Shown here: piece by piece, positions 46,323 to 59,050 of the stretch | Numbering within the stretch: position 1 is the stretch's first letter | Layout of the letters: each line of letters begins with the position of its first letter | Assembly: GCA_023101885.1 (NCBI GenBank) | Contig: JALPQD010000232.1 | Location: 1,082,618 to 1,146,617, forward strand | Reading direction: 5' to 3' | DNA: 64,000 bases | Source of the DNA: Typhlomys cinereus | Lineage: Eukaryota > Chordata > Mammalia > Rodentia > Platacanthomyidae | Translations under genes and position numbers: made by a program | The notes under the pieces: generated by a model | Told to the model about the DNA's origin: nothing | Seen by the model: the letters and a program-made list of their open reading frames with translations, nothing else | The model's database searches: none

Positions 46323-46679
46323 ATCAAAATATCATGTTATGAGTACATATTTGTGCACAGATTTGATGTATGATTCACCTTTAATAAAAATGATTTAATT
46401 CATCTACTCAATGACATACTTTTAGAAAACAATAGAGAAAATGAAGCTATTGAATGCTCTGGCATTTATTGAAGTGAATATCCATCTGACAAATAGTGAT
46501 CACGCCTACATCCCAATTGTGTAAAATCACTTTAGCACAGTATTTTGGATTTGTAACACCAGGATGCCACCACTGGGACATGAGTTGTCAATTTTGAACA
46601 TATTGTAACATTAAAGGACCATAATGGCGACTTGCAGCTTGCCTTGTACACCAGTGACTTAAGTTTTTGAATGCCAAGA
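46323..46679. other. Unassigned sequence
   Basis: Nothing recognised. Confidence 0.4.
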
Positions 46680-46762
46680 AAGTAGGAAACAGGAGGGAGG
46701 AGGAGGAAGGGAGGGAACTGGTGTACCTAATAAGTTTGTATGAGCTGAAATAAAAAAAAAAA
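46680..46762 (+). mobile_element. Very short L1 3' end
   Basis: A purine tract, 'ggtgtacctaataagtttgt', 'atgagctgaaataaa' and an A-run. It is only about 80 bp of L1, an extreme 5' truncation. Confidence 0.85.
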
Positions 46763-48177
46763 GATGGAAGAAACCATCTTGAGGAAGAACAAAAAAATCT
46801 CTTAAAGGGAAGCAAGTGCCTTGCAGTGGGGGAGTGATGCTTCTGAAGAAGGGAAGTTGCAGCAGCAGCATGTGAAGAAAAGTCAGATCTGCAGCTGCCT
46901 CTGCATTACAGCAGGCATTATACATGCATTTGGTGCAGCCTCAATGATCAGAGTATCAACAATAGCAACACAAGGAGTTTCCTGTACTTCAAACTGAGTA
47001 TACAGTTGATAAAGTTGCCTTGTAAGCTATCCATTTTGGGAGTCTAAACTAACCAGTCAGATTATTTCATATACCATTGCCTTCATTGATTGTGCTCCAT
47101 ATATTTAATGAAAATACTTTCAAAGATAGTTTATTACAATAAAGATGTGGCTAGAAATACCAGGAAGTTAGTTTATTGGGACATTCGTGTGATGATTGTT
47201 TCTCAGAATTTGAGACTGTAAGATTATGTTTCGACACTTCAGTTCTGTTCAATAAATTGGAGCATTGATAGTAGTACATTACATCCCTATAATTATGGCA
47301 CTTGATATTCTGACTGAGGCAGGAAGATAATAGGCTACAAGAAAACATGGGCTTCCTAGATGGTGAAAGTCCGACTCCAGACAAATTGCAGTAAAGTCCT
47401 AAATATTTTGATTCACAACTTCAAAAAAAATCTTTAAATTTCTACATTATATAGGATCATTGATTATTAGCCAGTGAAAATTGGAAAAATGCAAAATGAA
47501 ATCAAACATCTAATGTTTTTGACATATTGATATAATCATGTGCAGAGGAAAATGTATAAAATGCAATACTAAATGACTAAAATAACAAAACTATGACAAC
47601 AACTATGAAGGAATATCTGGAGATGATACAATTATTTCAAATATCCTCATGATACCATCTGCTAAATTTCAATATCCAAAATATGTACATTAATGCTTGT
47701 ATATATTTTATATTTACAGGCATGTAAATATTTAATTTACATAGAGTAAATGTGAAGCTATATGTGATGGGTATACATATGTGAGCAATTATATATACAC
47801 ATGAGTACATGATTAAGACAGATACTGTTCATAATAGCTTTACATGTAAAATATAATTCCAGTGCACTGCCCATAGACCCACACACAAATACAAAAGCAA
47901 AGACAAAGAAGTCTTTTTGCTTTTATAACCTTCAATTTTAAAATATTATCAGCAAGTGTGAAGACTTTCATTCTTAGGCTCTTTTGAACAATCTTTGCTA
48001 AAAAGAGATGTGATAATTAAAATATGCATGTGTATTTCATAAATGCATATGTGTTTGTTGCAAATTAATATCCCCAGGAATATTATTTAGTATTATATTC
48101 ATGTATAAATGTTGGGTTATCAACATTACTCCATTCAGTCAAACATTAGTTTCCATGCTTCATGAAGAAGTTGAATT
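46763..48177. other. Unassigned sequence
   Basis: Contains a weak B1-like piece at 47270-47385, listed separately. Nothing else recognised. Confidence 0.4.
47270..47385 (+). mobile_element. Possible decayed B1-like SINE
   Basis: 'cattacatccctataattat' and 'ctgaggcaggaagataatag' with 'gctacaagaaaacatggg' resemble a diverged 7SL-derived monomer. Confidence 0.35.
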
Positions 48178-48409
48178 AGAATTATGGTTTAAAGAGATGA
48201 TTCAAGGTTTAAGACTCTGCCTCCCAAGATCCTGAGCTCAGATCTCAGGTCCCACATAAAAATGCCAAGAAGAAATAGCAGCAGCCTTTACTTTCAGCCC
48301 TTATGGGCAAAGCCTGGTAAATCCCACTGCAAAGCAAAAAAGAGGTAGAAACAATACAGGAACGATTCTCAAAGTCACCCTGCTAAACTTCAATACCCAG
48401 TGTCCTCTG

Positions 48410-48457
<48 letters not shown>

Positions 48458-48478
48458 AAAAAAAAAAGAAAGAATTAT
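48178..48478 (+). mobile_element. Older tRNA-derived SINE with 8-bp TSD and (CA)n
   Basis: The copy at 48186-48470 has a degraded head, 'agcagcagcctttactttc', 'ccactgcaaagcaaaaaag', 'cccagtgtcctctgatac' and (CA)n at about 48412-48452. 'agaattat' occurs at both ends (48178-48185 and 48471-48478). Confidence 0.85.
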
Positions 48479-48779
48479 ATTTTACAGACAAGATATTGAT
48501 CTTGTAACTGGAAAGAAATAGACAACCAATGGTAGAAGTGAGAAAAGACAGGGGAAAAAAGTGTGTAAAAGATAAGTGTCTGAACTTGATACCATAGTTT
48601 GTCCTCAAGTATGCGATGTGGAGTACAGAGGATGCTGGACAAAGTTGATTTAGAAACATATTTTTAATTCATTTAGGAAGAGCAAGACTTGCAGATTATT
48701 TGCTACCATATTTTATAGAAATACCATTATACCAATGTTTAATAGGATGATTTTGAGACTTAGATAACAGGAGATAGAC
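48479..48779. other. Unassigned sequence
   Basis: Purine-rich in part; nothing recognised. Confidence 0.35.
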
Positions 48780-49305
48780 AATTTTAAAACAAGATATAGA
48801 ACAGATTAAGATACCAGAAGGAGAGAATGGGGATATGAAAAATAATGAAAGACAGAATTTCAAAATGGATAAATCTGCTATATACCACTAATGGGAATGT
48901 ACATTGATACATATATTATGGAAAGCAATATAGATGTTTCTCAAAATAAAAAAGATGTATCATAAAATCAAGATTTTTCTATTCTGGGAATACAACCAAA
49001 GAATATGATTTTGGCGTATCAAAAAGATACTGAAATATCTATAAAAATTTTGTGATGCCACTATTCTTGACATTTAAGGTATGCGGTAACCCTTGGTAAC
49101 CAAATGTAGTTAAATGGAAAAAGATTATGTATTTCATGGTTACAGAAAATAATAATGGTAAGTACCATACTATCTATGTGGGATCAAATTTAAAAAATGA
49201 TTGTCAATAAGTACTATGAACTACACAAACAAACACACACAAAACACACATATACACAGATGCACATGCACAAAACTAAACAATGGAGTATCATCCAGTT
49301 ATATA
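48780..49305 (+). mobile_element. Ancient L1 ORF2 C-terminal fragment
   Basis: 'ccactaatgggaatgtacat', 'ttctattctgggaatacaac', 'aacaatggagtatcatccag' keep the order of ORF2 C-terminal coding sequence. Many substitutions and deletions are present. Confidence 0.6.
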
Positions 49306-49855
49306 AAAATGAAATTGTGGAACCAGACCAGCCAAATCGCTCCCCATCTTAAAGTTCAGGGAACCTTGTGGAAGAGGGGCAGCAAGATTGTAAGAGCCTG
49401 AATATGGGGAGGACCAATGATACGTAAGACACTCCACACAAGTTAGGGCTACAGTAGACTTTGCATGACCTGCACAATGACTGACATGTCAACGACCCCC
49501 AAAATCTAGCATGGATCACAGACACTAGGATCTTTAGAGGAAAAGAATTAACAATCATAATAGAGTTCCCATACTAAAGGGGAGCCCAGGAAGGGGCTCT
49601 GGGCTATGCCACTGAGTCCTTACACCTCATTAGGGTTGAGGACTCAGAGGGAGGTTTAGCATTCACAGGAAAGGATGCTCCAGGGGATAAGAGGGGGGAA
49701 GTGGAAGGCACTGAAGAAGGGGAGGCAGGTGAAAAGAAGAGGGGAAGGGGGAGAGTACAAAGGGAGACTGGGAGGCAGAGAGGGAGGAAGAGGATGGGGT
49801 ACCTATTGAGTTTGTATCATTGGAAAAAAATAAAAAATGGGAGAAAATGAAATTG
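49306..49855 (+). mobile_element. 5'-truncated L1 (3'UTR) with 12-bp TSD
   Basis: The element at 49318-49843 aligns with 3'UTR of the near-complete L1 ('gacactccacacaagttagg', 'aaggggagcccaggaagg', purine tract, 'ggggtacctattgagtttgt'). Perfect 12-bp copies of 'aaaatgaaattg' lie at 49306-49317 and 49844-49855. It landed in, or at the edge of, an ancient L1 fragment. Confidence 0.92.
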
Positions 49856-50496
49856 ATCTACTGCCATCATGTCTCTGCTCCACAGCTGGTGTACTGTTCC
49901 TTTCCAAATTCCACTTAACTTCATCTAGGGTCCTCATTTTTTCATGAAACTAAATCTTCATCCAGCTCTCTCTCACCTCACTAACCATTAAAAAAATCCT
50001 TCAGAGAATTTAATAAAGACTACAGAAACCACAGGGTAGAGACCAGCAGATCAAGTCAGTACAACTGAGGATCCTAAGAGTCTCACCGTTCAACAGAAGA
50101 GAAACTTTGCATATAACCGTAAAAGAAATAAGCCATTTTATTTTTCTTTCAGCATCAATCAATAGCCATCACAGTTTAAGATTTCTATATGCATACACAT
50201 GCCCCATATACCCATCCCTTCAGGATTTTATGTATTCACCTTCACATACCCCTGACAATCTAAAAGCTTCCATATCCCACTCAACTCCAAATCCTTTCTA
50301 CTCTATCTAATCTATGATTTTCTTCTTAAAGCTGTTCCTATATGTAATCTAAACCTTATCTAATAAACTCTGACACCCAATCTTAAACCTCTCAGCTAAA
50401 AATAAACTAAAAAGTCCTGTTCTAAATCTCCTAAACTAGAGTTGGTCTTACAGATCCTTTGGGCACTGCAGCAACCTAACCCACAAAACAGAATCA
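49856..50496. other. Unassigned sequence
   Basis: Pyrimidine-biased with 'ctaataaactctgacaccc' at about 50358. Possibly part of an old LTR, but I cannot support that. Confidence 0.35.
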
Positions 50497-52510
50497 AGTT
50501 GTTTAAATAATTCAGTTCTTCTGATTCAATTTTAGTAAGTTTTGCATGCTTAGAAATTCATCCATCTCTTTCTGATTGTCAAATTTTTGAGTATATGTTT
50601 ATGAAATATGATCCTATGATTCTCTGAATTTCTTGGTGACCGTTGTAATGATTCTGTTCTTAACTCTAATTTTTAAAATGAACTTTTCACAGGACAAAAT
50701 TAAATTGTCTAACAAATGCCTTAAAAATGTTATGTCTCCCTAATCATTGAAGAAATGCAAATTAAATATATGCTGAGATATCAGCTTATTCTGGTCAGAA
50801 TGGCTAAAATCCAAAACACAATCAACTACAAATGCTGGAGAGGATGCAGGGATTAGGGAACCATCATATATTGCTGGTGGGAATGCAAATTGTACAGCCG
50901 TTATGGAGATCAGTACAGATTTTTCTAAAAAAGTTTGAAATCAAATGCCATATGATCAGCTATACCAATCCTGGGAACATTCCCAAGTATGTTTCATCTT
51001 CCTGTAGAGACGCATGTCTAACGATGTTATTACAACTCTATTCACAATAGCAAAAAAAAATGGAATCAGTCTAAATGTCCAACAATATATGAATGGATAA
51101 TGAAAATGTAGCACATACATACAGTGCAATACTATTCAGCCATAATAAAAATGAATTAATTTAATTTGCTGGTAAATGGATGGAGCTGGAAGAAATTATA
51201 TTGATTAGGCATATTTTCCTGATAAATATGTATAACACTTAATATAACCACATAGGAACATAACTTGGAGGTCAGAGGAATAAAAACCCAAGAAAGTGTA
51301 GACAAGGGAACACAGGAAAATAGATAAATAAGGTTATCATGGAAGAAAGGCCCTTAAGGGAAGGGAAATAAGGTGATAGATCTTAGTAAGGGGTAAGGGA
51401 GTATAATAAAAGCAAGTTGTATAGGGGAAAAAGAGAAATTATGGGTACATAATCCAATAGTGAATGCAACAGGCCGTTACAACTCTGTTAAGAAGAATCT
51501 GGGGGAGCAAGGAGGAATATTAGAACTATGGGAAAGCACTTGCTATCTTAATGGGTTCTAAACCCAGTAATGTCAGGGAAATCATGCCTGATACTGTAAA
51601 CCTATGTAAATGACAGAAGAAAATAGAAACAGTTAGTGTTAACTCTTAAAAATGGATAATAAAACACTATCTCAACACTCCTTTATTAAACCTTAGATAA
51701 ACAAAGCTTTCAGAGCTCAACCAAGTTGCATCCTATTAGAGTAGAAGACTAGTGAGGCAGAAAACCAGAGTCCAGAATATGTATGCACCTGGACCATCCA
51801 AATCCTACCTCACACCAAGGTTCAGGGAGCCTTGCAAAAAAGGGGGCAACAAGATCATAAGAGACTGAAAATGTGGTGAAGTACTCAAGCTACAACAGGG
51901 CTGCTGTCTACCTAGAAGCTCATTGCAATGGCTCTACACGATAGCTGACATGTCAACATTCCTCCAAGAACTCATTAGGATGTTAGAAGAAACAACTGCT
52001 CTTAGAGAATGTCTCAGGGGCAGGTGGCTATGACTTTGCTCACTGAAGAGCCACCTAGGATTCAGTAGAAATCTCACTTACTTGCCAACGCAGGCACCCC
52101 ACAAGGCGTCCTGAAATGTATCCAAACAAAGAGAGGAGAGGGTGTTTGAGACAGGGTAGAATTGAAGGAAGGGAGGGTGGGAGAAGAGTGTGTGAATTAG
52201 AGCGTGGGAGGGGAGGGAAGTGAGTGAGGAGGGACTCAGCAGAAAGACATAAATCAAATGGGTAGAAATAGTCCTTGCTAGGTTAAGTGATGTAAGCAAA
52301 CCAGAAAAGACAAATACTATAACTTATCTCTAATATATACAAAATAAAATGTTGGTGTGAAAGCAGTTGATAATACAGATTAGGGACAAGGAGAAAGAAT
52401 ACGTGCACTGACTAACTGTAAAGGATATACATATAAGGAAACATCACATGCAATCTCATGAATGTATATACTTGATACATGCTGAAAATGAAAAAAAATA
52501 CAGGCTCATA
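50497..52510 (+). mobile_element. L1 with inverted 5' segment (twin-priming structure)
   Basis: 50497-50670 is ORF2 sequence in antisense: its complement matches the near-complete L1 at about 29310-29460. From about 50675 the element turns to sense ORF2 C-terminus, matching 31310 onward ('aaattgtctaacaaatgcc', 'ttgctggtgggaatgcaaat'), followed by a long 3'UTR with purine tract (52120-52230) and an A-rich end near 52490. The ORF2 region between the two parts is missing. All frames are broken. Confidence 0.8.
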
Positions 52511-54063
52511 ACTCAATTCTTAATCTTTTTTTTTTTTACTTTAGATTTTATGTGTCTCCTCTAAAGCTTAAATCTCAGGGCTGACCTCTTAGATATTGAG
52601 AAATATTTTGATGTTTGGTAAAAGATGATCTTCCTGTGATGATGTGGAGATAGCAGTAGAAACATTAGCTATAATCTTACTAATTGAAAAATGCAATAGG
52701 AAAAAATAAACAAGGCTAAAGTTGTGAGTCCCTAATCACATCACTGAAGCAAGTGGTAACCTGAAGTACTGCACAGAAATAGACACACTGCTAAAGTTCT
52801 GCATCTATTCTATCATGGTTCATCTCACATCATAGTTTTTCCTACATTTCAAAAATCTTTACTTGGACCTTGACGGTATATACTACTTAAGGTGCAAACT
52901 ACTTGGCATAAATTTTTAACTAAAACTTGCAATTATTTCTTACCTTTTCTTTACCTTTTGTCCATTGTTTCTGTCCTAAATAGTTGGCTTCCTTCTGTCC
53001 ATACGGGTTTTTCTGTCATTCATCACTTATGTCTTTATTGATTAAATGGCTTTTGTAGATTTATATTCAATCTTTTTGTAAAAGACTGGGCCTAGAGAAC
53101 AGATGCCATTTTGATGCTAAATAGATTGTGGGACAGCTGACAATCTAGTCAAAATCTATATTGATTGTAATAGCTGGATTGATCATGTAGCCATTTGCAT
53201 TGATTCTTGAGGGTCCTGCTGATTGAAACATTGGCCACTTTGCAGGGAAAGCTTGGGCCACGCCTATATAATCCAAAACAACTTCTTTTAAATACATTAT
53301 GAAAGAAAAAGGAAAATCACTGTAGAATAATTATAACAATGATGAAATTGAATACTAACACCACTGATTTACTAAATTTAAATTAAATAAAAATAGCAGT
53401 CTCCAGGGAATTTGAATGAATCTTTAAAAATATTAAATAACATAATTAATCAGCAAGGAAAGGTTTTGAAAGTTTGAGTTCTGAAGAAAATATATAGTGA
53501 AATATACAGTGAAAAATTCAAAGAGCTTATCAATTGTGAAACCTAAGTTGTCTTTACTTCTGACAGAAGATTATGCAATGTGTTTCTGTTTTACTTTGTA
53601 ATCATTTGTGCATCTCAAAATATTCCGTAAGCTCATGACTCAATTATATCATTCAATCAGGAAGGAATTTTGTGTTTTGTGAGAAGCAAAAGTTCAAATT
53701 TACTTGTCCAGAAAAACTGTGTTAATACTTTCAGTGTTGTTCACTTATTATAAATGAAAGCAAATTTATAAAAGAAGCTTTATAAGTGACTACATATTTA
53801 ATAAGTGGTTTTGAGCAATAGATCTACCTTCAAAAAGGAATAGTATCAACCTGCAATAGTATCAACTTGTGTTCAAAGTTTCATTTCATTCTAATGACAT
53901 CTATAATTTGATATTTTTATTGAGTGTAAATAATTTATTGGTGTATAGATAATAATGTTAATAATATACTCTTTATTTATGTTTAAATTAAAGAGTTTTC
54001 ATTGATTTTTATAGAACTATGTTAAGTGTACAGATGCAATAAATTAGTATTCTATTATATGTT
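52511..54063. other. Unassigned A+T-rich sequence
   Basis: T-run at 52527-52538; otherwise no repeat, RNA gene or exon recognised. Confidence 0.4.
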
Positions 54064-54319
54064 AAGAATGGTTATTGTCTGCTACTGAGTCTTTACACAT
54101 CATCAGAGAGGAGGACTCACAGGGAAGTTTGACATTCACACTAAAGGATACTCCAGGAATGGGGGGGGGCCACTGGGAGAAAGGGAGGGAGGGGGAAAGG
54201 TAGGGAGAAAGGGGGGGCGGGAATAAGGGGATCCAGGGAGGAGTTGAGGGAGGAAAGGGAACGGGGTACCTATCAAGTTTGTATGAGTGGAAAAATAAAT
54301 TAAAAGAAGAATGGTTATT
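54064..54319 (+). mobile_element. 5'-truncated young L1 with 13-bp TSD
   Basis: The element at 54077-54306 consists of the distal 3'UTR and tail ('catcagagaggaggactcac', purine tract with long G-runs, 'ggggtacctatcaagtttgt'). Identical copies of 'aagaatggttatt' lie at 54064-54076 and 54307-54319. Confidence 0.94.
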
Positions 54320-56289
54320 TTCAAAAAGTTTGATCAAAAACTTTCAAAATCACTAAGTCCTTAATATTTTGACTTTGAGCAAAGGGAAAGCAAAAGCTGT
54401 ATTAACATATCCAAAGGCAGGACAAATCATGTTTTCTCTCAGTTCTCACTGACCGCCAATTTGGAAATTAACATGTTTATTATCAGAGAATGCAACAGAA
54501 ACAAGTGAAAGATTCTTTTTGGAATATAATAAAAATTAAATATTTAAAGAAAATCCCTTTAAATTTGTCAGAACTTTGTTTTTTTTTCTTTTTTATGGAA
54601 CCAAACGCAATGATTATTTTTTAAGCTTAAAAAAATTTAGAAATTTTCAGTTAAAACCAATCATTGGTAATTTGTATACCTTTGCATGAATTCCTTAAAA
54701 GGTAACATTATAAAATTAAATTTCTTCTTATAAAATTTACTATTAATAACTCTATGTTAGATATTTTGTATATTACCTTTAAAATCACTTTAAAATACTT
54801 TTTAGCTACAAGTTATTTTATGACTATAATTTAAATATTAATCACATTTATTTAGTTGAAAATAAAATACCAATATAGTTTTTTATCACTGCAACTAAAA
54901 ATTAATTTTTTTCAGTTGAAAATAAATAGGAAGCATAGAATATATCACTGGTAAGTCACAAAGCATATCATATAATATAATCTGTTTTGTGATCTTCTTT
55001 GTAAAAAGAATTAGACTTTTTGTCTTCTAATTAACAAGCAGTCATTTGGTATATATTGCATTGATAAGACACATTTTATCATTAAATATTTATTAAAATA
55101 ATATTCTCTACATTCACAGACTATAGGTCAATTTTGCTACAAAGAAAGAGTCCATTTACATAATATCATCAACAAATTCCAATGCATGCTGTTTGTTACA
55201 TAAAGGGAGCAAATATTAAAATTATATAAGCTGAATAGAGAATTTAAATAAAAATGGCACGTTCTAATTGCATTCCACATTAATTTCAAAATAATTTTTT
55301 TGCCATTCATTATAAAGCCAGTATTTTCATTAATGCTACTATTTCTTATCAAGTACACTTTGAGAAAAGATCCCTAACATATTTACATAAAAATACTTTA
55401 TAGTAAAAAAAAAACTTTATAGTTCATAAATCCTCTCTCTTTCACACACATACTAATATGTCTACATATCACAACCTTAGAGCAATTACAGGACTACTTC
55501 TGTCATAGTATGACATTACAGAAATTGGTATCAGTAATCATAAAATAAGATAAATACTTCTGCAATTCTACATAACAAATTAATTGTAGATACAGTGATA
55601 GAAATATTGGTGAAATAATAGAGGCAAAGCTCTGATTTTTCAAGAGAACATCGATGTATCAGAGGAAAGACATACAGAGATGTGCAATACATGAGTTAGA
55701 TATTTTCTTTAAACATTTTTAGTTTATTTTAATTTGAGAGTTTAATTTAATTTTATAATGAATTCTCCAGAAATAAGACCTAATTTGCTTTCCTTTCTTT
55801 AATTTCTTTTTAAGGGAAACCACATTTTCTCTGTTCTTTTCTAAAGAAACTGACAAAGCAGCACTCCTTTACAGAACAATGTGCTTAAGAACAGCTCAGT
55901 ATTTCAACAAAGAAGGAAATGATCGCCCTCTGCTGTCCTTTTGTAGATTTCATACAGTTTATGTTTGCTATCCTAAAATACTAAAAAACGTAGGTATCCA
56001 GAATTAAATCATTTGTTTCATGCATTATATAAATGCACCATACTGTGTTTCGTATATAATATGTAGTACAACTCAACTGTATGTTTATAAACTTTTAAAA
56101 ATTCAATTACATATAGATACAATGCAGATGAACTGAGGAGGTAGATGGGTAGATTATCTTAATTTTTAATAATTAATTAATTAAAAATTAATGTGTAAAT
56201 AATTAGCTAAAATACATTCACGAAACATATATTTAATGTTTATACACTTATTACAGAGAGAATGGAATAAAGACAGAGAGAAGAAAATA
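54320..56289. other. Unassigned very A+T-rich sequence
   Basis: About 2 kb without recognised repeats. Contains a second CTCF-like core (55924-55936). Confidence 0.4.
55924..55936 (-). promoter_or_regulatory. CTCF-like core motif
   Basis: 'cgccctctgctgt' is the complement of a close match to the CTCF core, in the same orientation as the motif at 45340-45352. It is not inside a recognised repeat. Confidence 0.25.
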
Positions 56290-56625
56290 CATTTTCAGAA
56301 AACAATATTTTGCACGTGTACATGGTACATAGTTGATGTGTAAGCATATATGTGTGTGGTGATGATGTGCACTTAAGCACTTGGAAGTCAGAGGAAGACC
56401 TTGGGTGTCCTGTACTCTATGTCTTCTTTCTTTTATAAAGGGACACAGCATAACCTGGAGTCAAGATGGCATATAGAAAGCCTCAGTGATACTCCTGTAT
56501 CTCTTTCATCAGCACTGGACTTACAGACATTTCTGCCTTTTTATGCGGATGTGGGGGATTTGAATTCATGACCCCATGCTTTAAAACTGAGCTCTCTTAA
56601 CCCCCATGCTCCCTGCCTTCCTGAA
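56290..56625 (-). mobile_element. B3-like SINE, antisense
   Basis: 'gcacttggaagtcagaggaa', 'gacatttctgcctttttatg', 'gatgtgggggatttgaattc' and 'aaactgagctctcttaaccc' match the order of a B3 complement. Confidence 0.65.
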
Positions 56626-56879
56626 ATTATCTTCTAATACAGTTTTCACTGCATTTAAACAAGTACCCAATGTTAAAAGCAATAAAATTTACTGTGCTTA
56701 ATCATCATGATACTCATCCACAGTATGGAATATAGTTTCTATAAACTCTTTGTATACAAATAAGGAAGGCAGGCTCTTCTCTCCTTAAGAATTTAAAAGA
56801 AACTTGCTCTTTTCTTTCTATGTAATTCAACACAGCATGCATTCCTTCAACAATGTTGCCATTCTGGAGACATCATATG
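56626..56879. other. Unassigned sequence
   Basis: Nothing recognised. Confidence 0.4.
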
Positions 56880-57020
56880 ACGCCTATATACCAAAATAGG
56901 GAATAGTGGGAGGGAATAGGAAGAAGGAGGGAGAGGGAGGAAAGGGGGCAGGGATAATTACTCAGTATGCCTGTAAAACTAGAAATCTCAAATGAAAATT
57001 GTGAATAAATTTACAGAAAC
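56880..57020 (+). repeat. Purine-rich tract, possibly an old L1 3' end
   Basis: A homopurine stretch (56900-56955) followed by 'gaaaattgtgaataaattt'. The layout resembles an L1 3' end, but the terminus does not match the younger family. Confidence 0.35.
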
Positions 57021-57273
57021 TTCACAGCAAAAGAAAATGAAGTTAATAAATTCACCTTTACCATTAATTCCAAGATAGATGAATTCGATTATCTGACCTT
57101 ATATTGAACACAGGCAGCTCTCATGAAATGGACACTTCATTTCAGCATTATGATTGCAAAATGAAAATATTTAAATTCAGAAGCTTTTGTTTCTTGAATA
57201 GTGATTGAAAGTCATAGGATTTTAAGAATCATTTTCTAAGGAATTATCTCAAATTATGACATAAGTAACTTTT

Positions 57274-57508
57274 AAGAAAACATTATGATGGGGGCTGGAG
57301 AGGTGGCTCAGGGGTTAAGCCTCTGCCTTGCAGGCGGGAGGTCCTGAGTTCAGATCCTAGACCCCACCTATAGCCGCTAGGTGGAAGCGGGGCGGCCCGT
57401 GTTTCTGGTCCTGGTAGGGCGGAGCCTATGAATCCCTGGGCAGAGTAAACAAGGAGGAGGTGGAGGCGGTCCATGGTGGTTCCCGAATTTGCCAGTAGTT
57501 ACACACAC

Positions 57509-57545
<37 letters not shown>

Positions 57546-57579
57546 ACTGAATAAATAATAAAAAGAAAATATTTTGATG
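57274..57579 (+). mobile_element. Young CpG-rich tRNA-derived SINE with 17-bp TSD
   Basis: The best-preserved head in the window (57291-57562): A-box-like 'tggctcagggg' at 57304-57314, B-box-like 'agttcagatcc' at 57347-57357, GC-rich body, (CA)n at about 57503-57541 and an A-rich tail. TSDs 'aagaaaacattatgatg' and 'aagaaaatattttgatg' differ at two positions. Confidence 0.94.
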
Positions 57580-58959
57580 ATGTAACAGATTGCTGCTATA
57601 ATTATAAGGTAATCAGTACTAGAAAGACAACATTGTTCAAGCAACCATTCTTTGATAGATTCTCTGTAAGAGGTCAATACATAGCATTAGTCCACAAATA
57701 GAAAAGGAATAAGATCATTGTTTCATGCATATACTAGCACTTGAAAATATAAATGGAATTCTAATTTTTTCCTCTTGTGGTAACTTTGACTAGAAGTTAG
57801 TATCCATAAATTTGTATCATGCATCTGGAGACTGAATCTTTATGTATAGAAGTCTAAAACTCTAAATAGAAAGGACCCAATGAGTGAACTGTCTTATTAG
57901 AACATAGAAAATATCCCAATAACTTTGGCTTCTGCATAAATGCAAAAAGAAAGCACATGACCTTTAGAGTAATTGTTAACATAGGTTACTTCAGAGTAGC
58001 AACCTGATTCTATGGCCTTATAATCTTCCTTCTAATACTGCCTCAAGTCCTCTGGATTTTTTAAGTTCTGAAATTTAGCAGCCATCATTGGAAAGCCAAG
58101 CATTATTCTCAAATTTTAAGAGTTACACACATTTTACCTGTAGGTCCTCTATAAGTAGTAGCAGTGTAGTGCTGTTCTTAAACTCTTGGATTCACTGTAT
58201 ATGTTAGGGTCCGCCTCTCATCCTTATTAGTTATAAATACGTGAGTACTTTGAACCATGGTTTTCTTTTTTGTAAAATGATCAATTAAATATTCTATAGA
58301 AAGCTCCTGCCACTGAGTAAACTTCCAAAGTTGAATAACTGCTATATATTGTATTACATAGTACACTGACTGGCCTTTCATAAGAATATTGAGGAAGAAG
58401 GGAAAAGCTAAGTCAAGAGAGATTGCCAGTGTGTGGGAGAATATAAAGAGTTTTAAAATGTGAGCAATTAGAAACTTGAATCCACAGATTAACTTCCCTA
58501 ATCTGTTGATTAAAAGAGCACTGGTGGTTTAAAGGAAAAAATAGTTGCAGTAGTTCTGCATCCTTTTTGCTTAATTTAATGAAGAGGCAAATCAAGATAG
58601 AGATGTACTTCCTCCATCTTATTTGAAAAAAGTATTTAACATAAGTTATTCCACAGTATTAGATACTTTGAACATCACCAATATAGCTTAGTCTTAAGTA
58701 AGTCACATGCATTTTGCAAAATATTTCAGGTATCTGGTTACAGAATATGACATTTGCTCTACAGGATGAATGATATTGTTATAGGCATTTGATAAAACAT
58801 ATTGGGCAAGAAATCAGAAAGAATATTAGTGACATGCTGATTTTTTATCTGTTGTGATTTAATTAGACCTATACGCTTCAGTTTTTTTAATCATTGCTTA
58901 TGGAGTCCATCTGACTAAACGAGAGCATATAAGATAATTTACTTCGTCTTGTCATTTGA
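57580..58959. other. Unassigned sequence
   Basis: No repeat or coding signal recognised. Confidence 0.4.
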
Positions 58960-59050
58960 AAGGAGAGCACTGTGGCAAAGCCTGCGGTACTGAGAAATGG
59001 GAGACTGAGGCGAGAGCATCTCAGGTTTGAGGTCATTCAGCAACACACAA
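58960..59050 (+). mobile_element. Decayed B1-like SINE
   Basis: 'ggcaaagcctgcggtactga', 'gggagactgaggcgagagca' and 'caggtttgaggtcattcagc' follow B1 order. Confidence 0.5.
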
